DNA of 64,000 nucleotides from Amoebidium appalachense. Taxonomy: Eukaryota; Ichthyosporea. The position numbers and the translations under genes are program-made. Positions 25,383-37,138 of the stretch are shown here, piece after piece; within the stretch, counting starts at the first letter, position 1, and the number at the start of each line of letters is the position of its first letter. The notes under the pieces are model-generated. The model was not told the origin of the DNA and searched no databases. It worked only from the letters and a program-made list of their open reading frames with translations. Location of the stretch: contig CAVNZM010000004.1 in assembly GCA_963693365.1 (NCBI GenBank), forward strand, positions 12,400,001 to 12,464,000, written 5' to 3'.

Positions 25383-26968
25383 CCCTCTCTCTCTCCCTCT
25401 CTCTTGCTCTCTCTTTCTCTTGCTCTTGCTCTTGCTCTTTTTCTCTCTTTGGGGGGACGGGGAAGGGGGGGGGGGGGGGGGGGGGTCTGTTATTGCGGGG
25501 TACGACTGGATAGATATTTCCTCGTGATAGCTCCAAACGGTAATATCACTGATCGGTTCTGTACAGGCCAAATCATCGAAGATCGAACCGCCACTACCAC
25601 CAGTCGAGAAACACGCCAAAGAGTCGCACAAGAAGAAACCCCCTGAAGAATTGCTGAAAAACAAGCTGAGAATAGCTGCCGAGCTAGTAGGAATTCCATA
25701 TCCAATCAAAATCAACTTCAAGAAAAAACACCCGCCGATCACAATGGATTCGGAAAACAAGGCGGCGGCAGCAGGGGCACCAAAAACGAAAAATGAGGGC
25801 GGTAGGCCGGCTGACAAAAACGTGGCGGATGAGGAGTTTTTGACGGACAGTGAAGTGCCTAGGACACGCTCCTCTGCAAAGGTGAAGAAGGAGCCAGAGG
25901 TGGTGGTGTCGGAAACTAAGGAGAAGGAAACACCCACCCCCAAGACCAGTAAAAAGAAGGCGCCGGTGGAGAAGGAAGGGGTGAAAAGCGTGGGAGATGG
26001 GGTGGAAAGGAAAGACACTGGCCGGAAGATAGAGAGTAATGGGTTGGGGACGAAGGTCAAAGCGAAATTGGGTGATGGTGGAAGACCTGACGTGGGCGGA
26101 GAGGAAAGGACGGGTAGCAGAGGGGAGCGGAGAAAGTCCACCCAACCAACCAGCGAATCGGAGAAGGCCGATGACGGTAAGTGCATTATTGAGAGGGGAA
26201 TAGGATGATCCTTGTCTGTTTTGTGAGTTTATGATGTGTGTTTGTGTTAGAGGAATGTGTATGTGTATGGGAAAGGGGGTTTATAGCTGATGATTGACAC
26301 TACGGCATCATTGGCATCATAGTTGCGGGGGGGGGGGGGGGGGGGGGGATAATCGGGTGAGCTGGAGATTGGCTTATAGTAGATTCCTGTCGTGCAAACA
26401 CATCCCATCCCCCGGCGCAAGATGGAGATATATATACACGTGGGCACCATGGCTCTGCTTGTGCAAGAAAATGTCATGACTGAAGAGGTTCGTTCTCAAT
26501 GATTGAGGAATCGGGCGGCTGAAATGGCCCACAAAGGACGTGGGTATGGGTCTGTGTTCGTGTTCCGGATTGGGAAGAAATGGCGTGTGTTGGGCAGTGA
26601 GTTTTTGATGGTGGTGGTGTGCCTTTTCCTTTTTGTGTGTGGGTGGGTGGGGGGAGGGGGGGGGGGGGGGGGGGTTGAGCTGTGTGACGAAATGTTGATG
26701 CTTTGCCTAGTTGTGGTGGGGAAGAGCCAGTGCTTACTTCGTTCCATGCAGGCCGGCTGGGCAGTGACCTGGAGAGTGATGAGAGTGCACGTCGCAGCAG
26801 CCGGTCAAGAAGGGGCAGCCTACGGGCAGGCACAGAGGTGATGGGGGACCAGTCTACCCTGGGCTGGAAATACCGTGTGCATGAGCGGGTGTGGGCCCTG
26901 TCCTACTATGACGGCAAGATTTACAGTGCAACGGTATGTGTGTGTTGCAAAAGTCCGATTCTCGTGTT

Positions 26969-27011
<43 letters not shown>

Positions 27012-27191
27012 CTCCCTCCCCGGTGGTGTTGTCGTCATTGTTCTAATTTCTTCAATGCACTTAAAATGCTACTTTTGGACTTTTGGGTGCGGGAGGGGGG
27101 GGGGGGGGCTTCGGCAAACGGTTTAGGAAAGTGACGGCCTGGGCAAACCTTTTCCCCCTTTTTTTTTGTTGGTGTTTATGTTTGGGAAGAT

Positions 27192-27235
<44 letters not shown>

Positions 27236-27768
27236 ATTGATTTATAGGCTTTATGTGACGCATGCAAGTACTTGCTGACTGGCGGGCAGGTCAAGGACCG
27301 GAAGCTCATGAGCAGCGGACGGGAGGCACGTGTGTCGTCACGCAACCCGCCCACAGCCCACTACCTCGTGCACTACATGGGCTGGGATGACAAGTAGGTC
27401 TTGACGGACCCCGAGGGGAAGGGGGTGGGGTTGGTTGGTGTGTGTGTGGGGGGGGGGGGGGGGGGGGGGGGGGCTGGCATGGCATGGTCACGGTAGTGTT
27501 GGTGGACAGAGTAAAACGAGAGAGAGAGGACCCGGGGGGGGGGGGGACGGGAGGGATTAAGCTTCCATGCAGGCTTGTATCTCATGGAGATAGAAGTAAT
27601 CATTACTTCTTTTTTCTTTTTTGGGGGGAGGGGGGGGGGGGGGGAGGGGGAGGGGGAGGTACAGTTAAAAGAGCACAGGTGCAATTGAAGGCCTCATGGG
27701 CACCCTTCTATAGATTCCCTTTTGTGCGTTTGTGTGTGTTTGAGTGTGTGTGTTTTTTTTTTTTTTGG

Positions 27769-27799
<31 letters not shown>

Positions 27800-28048
27800 C
27801 TCGATAGAAAAAAAGGTGATCTTTCGTGTAGGGTGTGGTTGGGCCTCCATTACTGAAGAGGTCTTTGGCTGGGAACTTCACTCGCGCTGGGCCCCGCCTC
27901 TGTTGCCCATATGTTGCATGCTCGTTTTGATGTATGTCTATGAACTGCACCATGTTCTTCTTCGTGCCCTTGCACTTGGCATTGTGTACCCCTCATCCTA
28001 CCCTCCTCCCCTCCCCCCCCTCCCCCCCCCCCCCCCCCCCCCCCCTTT

Positions 28049-28083
<35 letters not shown>

Positions 28084-28939
28084 TGTGCGGGGTTGCACAT
28101 ACCGGTGTCTACTTTTCTTCTTACTGTTTTTCTCTCCACACACTTCATCTGTCCACTTCTGCATACCCCCTTTCATAGCTATAGACACACTTCACACATT
28201 GCGTTACGCGCACGCATGCACACACCGCTCTGTTGGCGACAGCTCCCTTGGAACCCATGCGGCATGTTACCCGCCGGCGTAACACAACTCGGACTATCGG
28301 TTTGGCTTTTTTCAAGCCCAAAGCAATGGGTGATACCATATTTCCGGCTGACATCCGGGGGCATAGCTTTCCGTTCGAAGACGATAAAGTTCCGCCCTAG
28401 TAAGCGTGTTACTACCCTGCGGCGTGGGTGAAATCTCATATTTTCCCCTCTGATTGCGAATTCTGCGGCCTTCGGGACTTAATTCTTTTCAGCTGGTGTA
28501 GTATGTTAGCCAGGGAAGTATCGACTTAGGTATCGACGGGGGAGCTTCCTAGAAGCCCCGTCTCCTGAGTTCCTATCTATATTTTTCTTGCTTCTGCTTA
28601 CTGCTGCAACTTTAACCCCCGGCCTTTCCCACTGCCCTTGCCTGCATAAGCAACCCTGCTCGTCTCTGATCAAGACGGGTGACCTACTCATGTTCAAGTG
28701 AAACAGTATCTGAGTTGGGTTTCGTTGACGAGGGGAATAGGTCGAAACTCGGGTACTGTGGATGACGTGGGCCCCCCCTGAGGATGGGCTCTGCTTATTA
28801 TGCATACTCTTTATGTATGGCTTGCATTCTGCATCGTGTTATCCGTTTGTTCTTGTGTACTTCGTACTTTTTGACGCATTCAAAACCCCCCCCTCCCCCC
28901 CCCCCCCCCCCCCCACCACCACCATCACCACCACCACCA

Positions 28940-28996
<57 letters not shown>

Positions 28997-29148
28997 ACCA
29001 CCACCCAGCCACCCTTCTCTTTCCGTTCCCTCGGGTTCTATCCCCGTTGCCCCTTTGACCCATGAGTATATGTTCGTGGCCGCATTGCACTTTGTCCGAC
29101 ACATTTCATTTCTCACATGCATGTTTCCCCCTTCTCGTTCGTTTTCAA

Positions 29149-29179
<31 letters not shown>

Positions 29180-29415
29180 AATAATAAATAAATAAATAAA
29201 TAAAATAAAAAATAAAGAAAAAAACGGGTACTGTGGATGACTTTGGCCCCCACTGACGATGGCTTCTGTTCATTATGCATGCTTGTTATGTATGCTGTGC
29301 ACTCTATATTGTGTTGTCCGTCACGAATGTGTATTTCGTACTCTATAACACGTTCTAACTCCCCCTCCACACATACACATAGACATACTCACCCGCGCGC
29401 GCGCCTCTCTCTCTC

Positions 29416-29456
<41 letters not shown>

Positions 29457-29465
29457 TCTCTCTCT

Positions 29466-29540
<75 letters not shown>

Positions 29541-30632
29541 CCCCCCTCTCTCTCCCCCTCTCCCCCCCCCCCCTCTCTCTCTCTTTCTCTCCCTCTCCAG
29601 GTATGACGAGTGGATTGATGAGACGCAGATATACCACGAAGACCCCAACGAGACGCTCCTAACAAAGGGCAAGAAGAGGCCCCACAGCTCCGAAGTCATC
29701 ACCCTCCCCTCTGCCGACGAAGGCAACCAGAAACGAATTCGTTTGGAGGAAACAAACACCCCGGAACCGGATCCTGAGGCCAACCCGGAGCCGGAACAGG
29801 AACCTGAACCGAAAAAAGAAACGGAAACTAAACCGGCACTGGAGGAGAAAGAAAGTGGAGAAGTGGAGAAACCCCCACTGGACACGGAAATGGAAGTCGA
29901 AAAAGACGATTCGCCTGAAGAAACCCCACCGTCACCGTCGCCACCACCGCCATCACCACCACCCGCGCCGCCCAAGGTTAGCCATAAGAAAGGTGCAAGT
30001 GGAATTCACAAGAAGGGGGCAAGTCACAAGAAAGGGGCAAGTCATAAAAAGGGGGCCAGTCATAAGAAGGGGGAGAGTCATAAGAAGGGAGCAAGTCACA
30101 AGAAAAAGGTTCCGGAGTCGGCGACGGAGGGAGATAGTGGGGATGGTGGGGGCCAGTTGCCACCGGACAAGGCGGAGGGCCATTTGGAGGTGCCGCATGT
30201 GGAGGGAGGGAGGAAACGAACACACTCTGAGTCATCTGCAGGCGCCACGTTAATGACGGGGGAACGACGGAAAACACGGAGCCAGAGGGAGGAGGGGGCA
30301 GAGGAGGAAAGCACGGACATGGGGCAGGTGGAGGTGGAGGGGGCGGAGGAGAGTGTGACGGAGGGTGGGGAGGAGGATCAGCCAAGGAAGAGGCAGAGAC
30401 GGCCTTCACTCTGGGCCGTGGATGATGTTGCTAGAAGGCCGGACGAGCAAGAGGGTGGGCTGCCAGTCTGTGTCACACGCAGTCGCTCACACACACACAC
30501 ACTCTATCTATCTCTCCCTCCTCCCCCCCTCTGTCTTGCTCTCTCCCACTACCTTGGCTCCCTCCCTCCCTCTCTCTCCCTCGTGCTCGCTCGCACACAC
30601 AGAATGGCTCAGTCTCCCCCAACTCCCCACCA

Positions 30633-30691
<59 letters not shown>

Positions 30692-32049
30692 ACCTCCACC
30701 ACCCTCTGGGTTCTGTCATTGCCGGTCTTTTCTGTGCAAGCCCTTGGAACATCGGTGCATCGATTTTTTTTTATTTATTTATTTATTTTTTTGGTGTGTG
30801 TGTGAGTAAGGGGGGCCGGGGGGGGGGGGGGGGGGGGGGGGGGGATTGGCATTACTGGTGCTGCATCTTGCCGTGTATCCAGTTTCTTGGTCTTCGAGGC
30901 TGTCCGTTGTCCTGCAACCTTGTTTTATTTTCGGCTAATCAGTCATCTGTGTCCGCTGGCATCTCCCTGCTTTTTCCCCAAAGTCCCCAACCCTCACCAA
31001 TGGCTGACTGACACATCTCTGCTGTAGGGCCGCAACCCGGTCTGGACGCAAAGTCCCCAGCCGTTTCCGAGATTTCTTCATCGGCCAAGAGCCCAGCCAG
31101 CCCGTCGGTCAACCCACTGCAGCGCACCACTCGCCTGGCGTCCAATCGTTTCTTGACCCAACCGGCGATGTCGGAAAAGTCGCCATCGCCCACGACTGGT
31201 GATGCTCACCCATCCCCTCGCCCTGCTCGCCACACCCGTGCCCAACCGGCCCCAGCCGAGGGTGCTACCGAGGCAAATCCTGTGCCCGTGCATTCCCCCA
31301 AAGACGCACAATCGCACCCGGCCCCAGCAAGGCTCAACAAGCGAAACTCGGAGCATCTATCTGTTGTCGATGAGAAACAGCAACCCCACCCGCGCCGGGA
31401 ACGCAAGATCTCTGAAAGCCGCGACAGGAAAGTGTCTGAGAGTTTGGACGTGTTTGAGGCACCATCGTCTCCTGCTCTCTCCAATGAAAGTGGGGGCACA
31501 CCACGATCACCGCGCAAACCCACACGCAAGATTAGTGGGTTGGGTGCGGTTAGCAGTGTCGGTGAGATGAAGTCGCCACTCCTGGGGGCACCCCCACATG
31601 CGTCCCCACGTCCACCTGGGCCGGACAAGAGGAAACGGCTGGATGGGAATGGCGCAGGGGCACACAGAAAGCAGTCGGACAAGCAAAAGGTGTGTTCGCT
31701 TCGTTTTCTTTTATTGTGTCATGCCAACATGTGCATCCGTGAAAGCAGACACGCCTGCGCTTGATGTTGCTGAAACATTGACCTCTTCGTCTTTTCCATT
31801 ATTCGTGCTATACCGTTTCACCAAGGAAATGTATTTCTTCCACTTGGGAAGGTGTAGGTCTTAAATGTTGTATCGACAGATCATAAAGCTATATGCTTGC
31901 ATCGGTGTGTGTGCTGCATGCACATGTATGTGTGCATGTATTGACCGGTGGCTGTGCAGGCGCCAAGGTGTGTGAAGGACGGCCTGTCGGGTGAGGAGCT
32001 TGACGTTGCAAACGGCCGCAATAGTCTTCAATTCCGTAAGACTCCGCCC

Positions 32050-32097
<48 letters not shown>

Positions 32098-33357
32098 ACA
32101 CACACATACACATACACACACACCAAAAAAGGCCACCAGCACCACACATGCGGGGAAAAAAAAAAAAAAAAAAAAAAAAACCAGCACCACACAAACGGGT
32201 GGGGGGGGGGGGGGGGGGGGGGGGGGAGGGGGGATGAAACAAGAAGACGAAGAAGTAGGTACTTGTATGTGAACACTATAGACGACAAGGCCCCGGCGCA
32301 CAGAATAACCCTACAGAAGACTTCCCATGTGCACTGCCCACACACTGTTGTGTTCCAGGGAAGAGGGTGTCGGGGAGGAGGGTGTGTGTGTGGGGGGGGG
32401 GGGGGAGCACCCACTCTCGCTCTTCATGTTGCATGCTTATATTTCGATCCTTTCCTGTGTGTGCGCGCACACACACGCACACTTACTCACTGACACACAC
32501 ACACACACACACACAGTGCTATCACCGCCTACAGGCCTTCCCACGGGTGCGCCTGTGACGGAGCTTGAGCTGCGCATGCAGCAGCTACGGCAGCAATACC
32601 TGCAACATAAGGCCGAGCTGGCACGCCTGGACAAGCTCAAACGCATCAAGGCACGGGGGGGGGCACCCCCACACCCACTCGTCACCACATGCTCACGGCA
32701 TGCACCATTCGGACGGGGGTGGAGGGGAGGGTGGGCTGTCAGACCATTCACCGCGCATCCACGAGGGAGTGAGCGACATGGAAATGACCCCTGAGCTGTA
32801 CCCACATGGCGCAAGTGATGGGCACGGGTCCCATCTGCTCCACATTCCGTGCCGGGATGAGGTTAAGTCGGACACAGACATGTCGCCCAATGCATCCCCC
32901 CAGCCTGAGACGGGGGGGGGGTCCATGCCCCCCCACGTGTCTGGGCCTGATGCCGACCACAAAGGGACTCTGTCCCCGAGTCTGCTGGCGGCCGTGGCTG
33001 CTGCAGTCGAGGCCTCCCCTGCCTCCCCACAGAGTGGTAGGTTGCATGAGCCCTCTCCCCCTCCCCCCCTTCCCCTCAAAAAAAAAACAAAAAAACAAAA
33101 AAAAAAAACCTCAATCACGCGAGCACGCTGCACAGACATGGGCTGCACCTTGGTTGCACATTAATTGAAGTGACACCCCTCTGGAAGTGAATAGCCATAC
33201 AAGACGGCCTCACATCTTGGCCCATGAAAAAGGCACAATTTGGACAATGAATGTACACGGAAAGATAATCATGTTTCCATCACTACCCTATCAGTGCTTC
33301 CAGCCTCTTATTAATGACTCTTTCTCTTGAGCATTTCTTGCTGGACACGTCCATTCC

Positions 33358-33388
<31 letters not shown>

Positions 33389-35500
33389 AAAAAAAGAAAA
33401 GAAAAAAAAAACATCACAAGATTACACACTCACCTACTTGCTCACTCGCACACACACACACACACACACACAGGTGCATCGTATGATCATGGAGCAAACA
33501 TCCATGTTTCAGCCCACCCACCCGCGCCGGTTCATTTTGAGGCACCGACCGAGAGTGCCGCCCCCATCAATGCAAACAGCAGTGCCCCCGCCGAACCCAT
33601 GGATGTGGACACATCCCCATCAGTCCCCCCGGCACCTGTTGTTTCCGGCCACGACAGCAGTCCTGCCCGTGTGAGCGACGACAACCATAAAGCCCCCACG
33701 AATGAAGACCCCAACACCCAATTTGCGAATGACACGGCACTAACAGCACGGCATGCACCGGCACCCACTGCCAAATATACGCCGCTCCAGGAAACCACTG
33801 TTCCTATCCCCCATGCCGACCACCACCCCAGACCCATACCTACACAAATTGTGGTCACTCTCGTCCCTTCTTCTGAGAACAGGCCCATTTCCAACCCTGT
33901 CCCGGCAGCGAAAACTGCTACACCTACATCTACCCATGCTTGCGAGCGCCATCCCTCACCCACACCCGTCCAGGAGGGTACCATCCATGCAACAGCCTCC
34001 GAGCACGCAACCACCACCGAATCCCCTTTGCCGACCCAAGAAAACCCCGCCAGTACCGCTTCTGCCGAACAGGCATCCCCGTGTGAACCGATGCAAACTG
34101 AGGAGACCATAGTGCCACCATTGGAGACGGTGAAAGCGTCCGAGCCGTCAGTGGCTCCTGAACCACAGCCAGACGAAACCACGCCATCGGTCAGCCGTGA
34201 AACCAACACGGTGCATGGGGATGCTGCAAGTGGCGAGAGAGTGGTGTCCACCGAAATCGAAACGCGGGAAATTGGTAACGAGCCAATCACCAGTGCACCA
34301 CCACCACAAGAGGACAAGCAACCAGTAAGGGAGGATGTAGTTGTCCCACGGCCCCCTACTCCCGTGGAAATTGCTAACGTGACAACTGCCCCATCCCCAC
34401 CACGTCAGATCGTCCAGGAACCGGTGACCCTGAGTGCACCAATCCCCGCAACCCCTGCAACCGTTGAAGACACGAAGAGCAATTCTGGGGGGTGGTCCCC
34501 TTCGATCGTCGATACTGCCGTCAACACCCACATCGATACCCCCTCGACCGATCTCCGGCCCCCCCAACTACCCCCCGTGCCCCTGACTGGCTCTGAGGTC
34601 GATCTGGTCATGGCCGGTCTTGAGCACGAGCAATCAGTTGCTGCAAATTCGACCACACAGCAAGAACCCCCTCGTGAACCCCCGAGGTTGGTGGCAAACC
34701 AGGATGAGTCCGTGCCAAATGTGGCCCAGCCTGCCGAGCAGCACCCTTTGTCGGCCGGGATTTCGGCTACCGCACGGGTAGCAGGAGGGGATGAGAACAA
34801 TGGCCCTGTTCCTGTCAGCGAGAAATCAATCGCGCCGGCCAGCGAAGTTGAATTTTCGACCACCCCCAACCAACCCGCGCAAGTTCCCCCTTCACATGTT
34901 ACCGAACCAAACCACCACAACACCATGGCGGCGGCGGCGGCGGCGACTGACGTGCCCAAATCCGAGGCAAACGGTACCACTACGACACCTGGCCTATCCC
35001 CCCCACCACCCAGTTCGCACGGTGTTAATCCCTCTAGCCCCAGTGCACAACACTCAAACACGGCCACCACCACGTCCCCATCCTCCGACACACCTACAAA
35101 ACGCGGGTCACTCGGAGACACCAAGGATGGTTTGGCGGGTAGTGCGGGACGAAACGTGAAAGCGGCAGCTGCACATTCCATTGCAATGGAGGAGTGCATG
35201 ACGCTAGACATGGACGTCTTTAACGTGCTGGCCAGTATGGATCAGATGGAACTAGGGGAGGATTTCGGCGCTACACTCGAAGCAGTGCGCTTGGCCGGGT
35301 TGAGACAAGATCCGGATGAGGTCAACGCGGTGAACAATGTGAATGGGGGCGATGAAAGACCGGCGGATGCTGGAAATGCCAAGGGTGTACCACGAGTGGA
35401 GAAGGGGTTGGTGGGGGTAGAGGAGGGGCCTGCGGATGGGGCAGGCCGGAGAGTGGATGGGGCTGGTGTGGATGTAGGGTCGGGAAGAATGTCTGTGTAA
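19577..35500 (+). CDS. ARID4 (RBBP1)-like chromatin protein without the ARID domain, 16 exons
   Basis: Exons: 19577-19753, 20704-20818, 21560-21719, 22097-22174, 22555-22593, 23209-23404, 23850-23938, 24663-24843, 25567-26176, 26752-26933, 27290-27393, 29601-30454, 31028-31689, 31960-32035, 32535-33036, 33474-35500. The N-terminus (EIGTEVSAKYKGAFCEAVIK, then SIYTVVFDDGDVRTV) matches the ARID4A/B tandem Tudor region. Residues about 215-345 resemble RBB1NT (FWKPALVVPPGEIDE). Residues about 575-660 are a chromo-barrel (YLVHYMGWDDKYDEW). ARID4 proteins belong to Sin3-HDAC corepressor complexes. No ARID exon is visible between RBB1NT and the chromo-barrel. The C-terminal half is Pro/Ser/Thr-rich, with SHKKGA repeats at 29983-30115 and a short coiled coil at about 1180-1215. 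Exon 15 is one base out of frame at a G9 run (32655-32663). With that corrected the length is about 2016 aa. The alternative start at 19598 removes seven residues. Confidence 0.87.
19872..20300 (+). mobile_element. SINE-like interspersed repeat, copy 3
   Basis: Contains the 5' hairpin GAGGAGCTTC...CCTCGTCTCCTGA, GCTGCTGCAACCTTAACCCC, TACCTGAGCTGGGTTTCA, GGGGTCGAAAGTC and a 3' part split off by C runs at 20111-20163. It lies in the first intron of the ARID4-like gene. It differs from the 28.5-kb copy at many sites, but two helices keep their pairing. Confidence 0.7.
20467..20553. repeat. C run joined to A run and (GAA)n
   Basis: About 40 C residues pass into about 20 A residues and then AAG triplets, in the first ARID4-like intron. 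Confidence 0.95.
23468..23606 (+). mobile_element. SINE-like interspersed repeat, copy 4 (3' part)
   Basis: Starts at GAATTGGTCGAAACGTGGGT, continues AAGGATGGGCTGTGCTTATG and ends near GTCGTACTCTGTAG followed by a C-rich tract. Lies in an ARID4-like intron. Confidence 0.75.
24281..24332. repeat. (CA)n microsatellite
   Basis: Two short CA runs separated by CTGTA, in an ARID4-like intron. Confidence 0.9.
25231..25420. repeat. (CA)n followed by (TC)n
   Basis: CA run at 25231-25282, then about 40 TC units at about 25301-25380 and degenerate CT-rich sequence, in the intron before the exon starting at 25567. Confidence 0.95.
26960..27240. repeat. C run and long G run flanking a short intron core
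   Basis: About 37 C residues at about 26970-27008, and about 45 G residues at about 27190-27234, both in the intron that splits the chromo-barrel. Confidence 0.95.
28535..28915 (+). mobile_element. SINE-like interspersed repeat, copy 5 (fullest copy)
   Basis: The fullest copy, about 350 bp plus tail, in an ARID4-like intron. A 5' hairpin pairs GACGGGG (28535-28541) with CCCCGTC (28556-28562). A later helix pairs ACAGTA (28703-28708) with TACTGT (28754-28759). Between the helix arms are TATCTGAGTTGG, one mismatch from a Pol III A box, and a weaker B-box-like GGTCGAAACTC. It ends GCATTCAAAA then a C run. It is nearly identical to the copy at 42.6 kb. Confidence 0.85.
28941..28994. repeat. (CA)n flanked by CCA repeats
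   Basis: CA run between two CCA/CAC trinucleotide stretches, directly downstream of SINE copy 5. Confidence 0.9.
29150..29224. repeat. C run joined to A-rich AAAT repeats
   Basis: About 20 C residues, about 11 A residues, then AATA/AAAT units. It abuts the next SINE fragment at 29225 and looks like the tail of an earlier insertion. Confidence 0.85.
29225..29360 (+). mobile_element. SINE-like interspersed repeat, copy 6 (3' part)
   Basis: Begins CGGGTACTGTGGATGACTTT and ends TTCGTACTCTATAACACGTT before a C-rich stretch. It is 5'-truncated. Confidence 0.75.
29400..29600. repeat. (CT)n and C-run block up to a splice acceptor
   Basis: CT repeats and C runs continue to CTCCAG at 29595-29600, so the repeat forms the polypyrimidine tract of the exon that completes the chromo-barrel. 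Confidence 0.9.
29983..30115 (+). repeat. In-frame SHKKGA repeat in the ARID4-like protein
   Basis: Six close copies of an 18-bp unit encoding SHKKGA/SHKKGE, plus a GIHKKG variant and a terminal SHKKK, give a highly basic stretch. The reading frame is open and the flanking exon joins in phase on both sides. Confidence 0.85.
30633..30690. repeat. (CA)n microsatellite
   Basis: Uninterrupted CA run in the ARID4-like intron after the exon ending at 30454. Confidence 0.95.
32050..32226. repeat. C run, (CA)n, A run and G run
   Basis: C at 32050-32083, CA at 32083-32124, A at about 32155-32180 and G at about 32200-32226, all in one ARID4-like intron. Confidence 0.9.
33359..33473. repeat. C-then-A tract and (CA)n ending at an acceptor
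   Basis: A C run, an A-rich run, then CA repeats whose final CACAG is the acceptor of the last ARID4-like exon (33474). Confidence 0.9.
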
Positions 35501-36063
35501 TGTTTTGTTTGTGTACAGCTGTGATCATAGATTCTTGTGCTGGTGCGTGTACTTTTTTGTGTGTGTGAGGCGGGCGCCTGGGCGGTGGGCGCGGGGGGGG
35601 GGGGGGGGGGCAGGCTTGAATGATGTGCAGTAGCAGTATTGCACCCAATAATTTCACGAATGAATGATAACCACCATGCAGGCGGTTTTTTTGTATAGGT
35701 TGAGGATCAAGAGGTTTTTTGGCTTCTTATTCTATATTTGGACAAAAGTACGTCGATAAGTACCAGCCCAGTTGACTTTGGTGTGGTGTTGCTATTTCTG
35801 GCCGTAATGCCTTGTGGTGTGACGTCATTGGTTAGAGGGTTAGAGACCTGGCATGGACCGTCATAAACATATTATTGCCACCGCAGCGGTGGTGTTTTAA
35901 GGCTATCCTGTGGGAGGCAACAATACTATTGGAGTTGGCAGGGCTGAATATGTGCAAGTCGTACTGTAGCCTTACCGTGTCCGGGCTCACCCTTTAGAAT
36001 CAAGTTCACATAAAGAGAAGAATTGCATCAACCTGGACACTCAGTGCACGTGACGTGCCATTT

Positions 36064-36115
<52 letters not shown>

Positions 36116-36759
36116 ACGTACACGCACACGCACACACACGCACACCACCACCAACCCACTCATGGCGGTGACGCTTGACCCTACTATACACGAGACATGG
36201 CTATGTACGTATGCATGCCTGGCCCGTTCTCAACTGAGAATTCTTGCAACCCATGTGAGTTGGCCCACATAGCAGTTGCACTAGTTCTCACGGCAAACAA
36301 TCGATCATTGCTCAGAATTAGCCGCACTTCATGACACAAAGTCATCCTACTGTAAAACGTGCAGCAGGATTGGATCCCGTGTGTGCTGGACCACTTTCCT
36401 GGTACCGCACGCATGGTCCCATAGTGCCCAGTGGCACCGGTGGCGATGGTGAGAGTTTGCATCGCAAGAAAACACCTTTTCTCTCTCACACACTCTGTGA
36501 CTATCTATCTCTGCCTTTCTTGGGGGAGGGGCATGGGAGGCGGGGGGAGGGGGGGAGAGAGGGGGAGGGGGATTCTTACTGTGGGGGGGGGAGGGGGGGG
36601 GGGGGGGGGAGCTGGGGCTCAGACTGAGTGAATCCTCCCCTACCCCTTCCCTCCCAATGCATTGCATTAAAAATTTATTGGCCTCAAGACTTTAGATCGA
36701 TCCAGGGGCTGGGGGGGGGGGGGGGGGGGGGGGGGGAGGGAGATGGAAGACTGGAGAAG

Positions 36760-37043
36760 GGCCCAACCACATCGGCTGAGTCAACTTGCTCCGAGCAGTT
36801 TTATTCTGCAAAAGCAGAACATAATTCTGCAAGCAGCAGAATAAATCTGCAAAAAGCAGAAATAATATTCTTAAAGCATCCTGCTAGAAGCAAAATTATT
36901 CTGCTAAAAGCAGAATAATGCTGCTTTTTGCGGAATTATATTCTGCTAATAACAGAATAATTGCAGAATAATTGCAGAATAATTCCGCTTTTGCAGAAAA
37001 ATTCTGCTTTATGCAAGTTGACTCTGCCGATATGGTTGGGGCC
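36760..37043. mobile_element. MITE-like element with an interior of TTCTGC/GCAGAA hairpins
   Basis: The left end (36760-36789) reads GGCCCAACCACATCGGCTGA and then GTCAACTTGC. The right end, read back from 37043, gives GGCCCCAACCATATCGGCAG and then AGTCAACTTGC, so the ends match over about 30 bp. Between them TTCTGC and GCAGAA alternate about twenty times, with A/T-rich spacers, forming many small possible hairpins. Confidence 0.75.
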
Positions 37044-37138
37044 TTGAAGAGCAAGGGACGGGGAGGTGGAGGGGATTGGGGGGAGGCGCCTCAGATGGAT
37101 GAGGTGCCTTTCGGGGGGGGGGGGGGGGGGGGGGGGGG

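Noticed and set aside
31153-31200. ATG-initiated start of a separate gene at 31153
   Set aside because: The frame continues upstream to a good acceptor at 31027 and joins in phase to the chromo-barrel exon, so it is internal to the ARID4-like gene.
33314-33473. N-terminal extension of the long frame ending at 35500
   Set aside because: It translates the C/A/CA tract before the acceptor CACAG at 33469-33473. The exon starts at 33474.
36800-37015. CRISPR-like array
   Set aside because: The short motifs alternate in orientation and spacing is irregular. The region is a eukaryotic inverted-repeat element.
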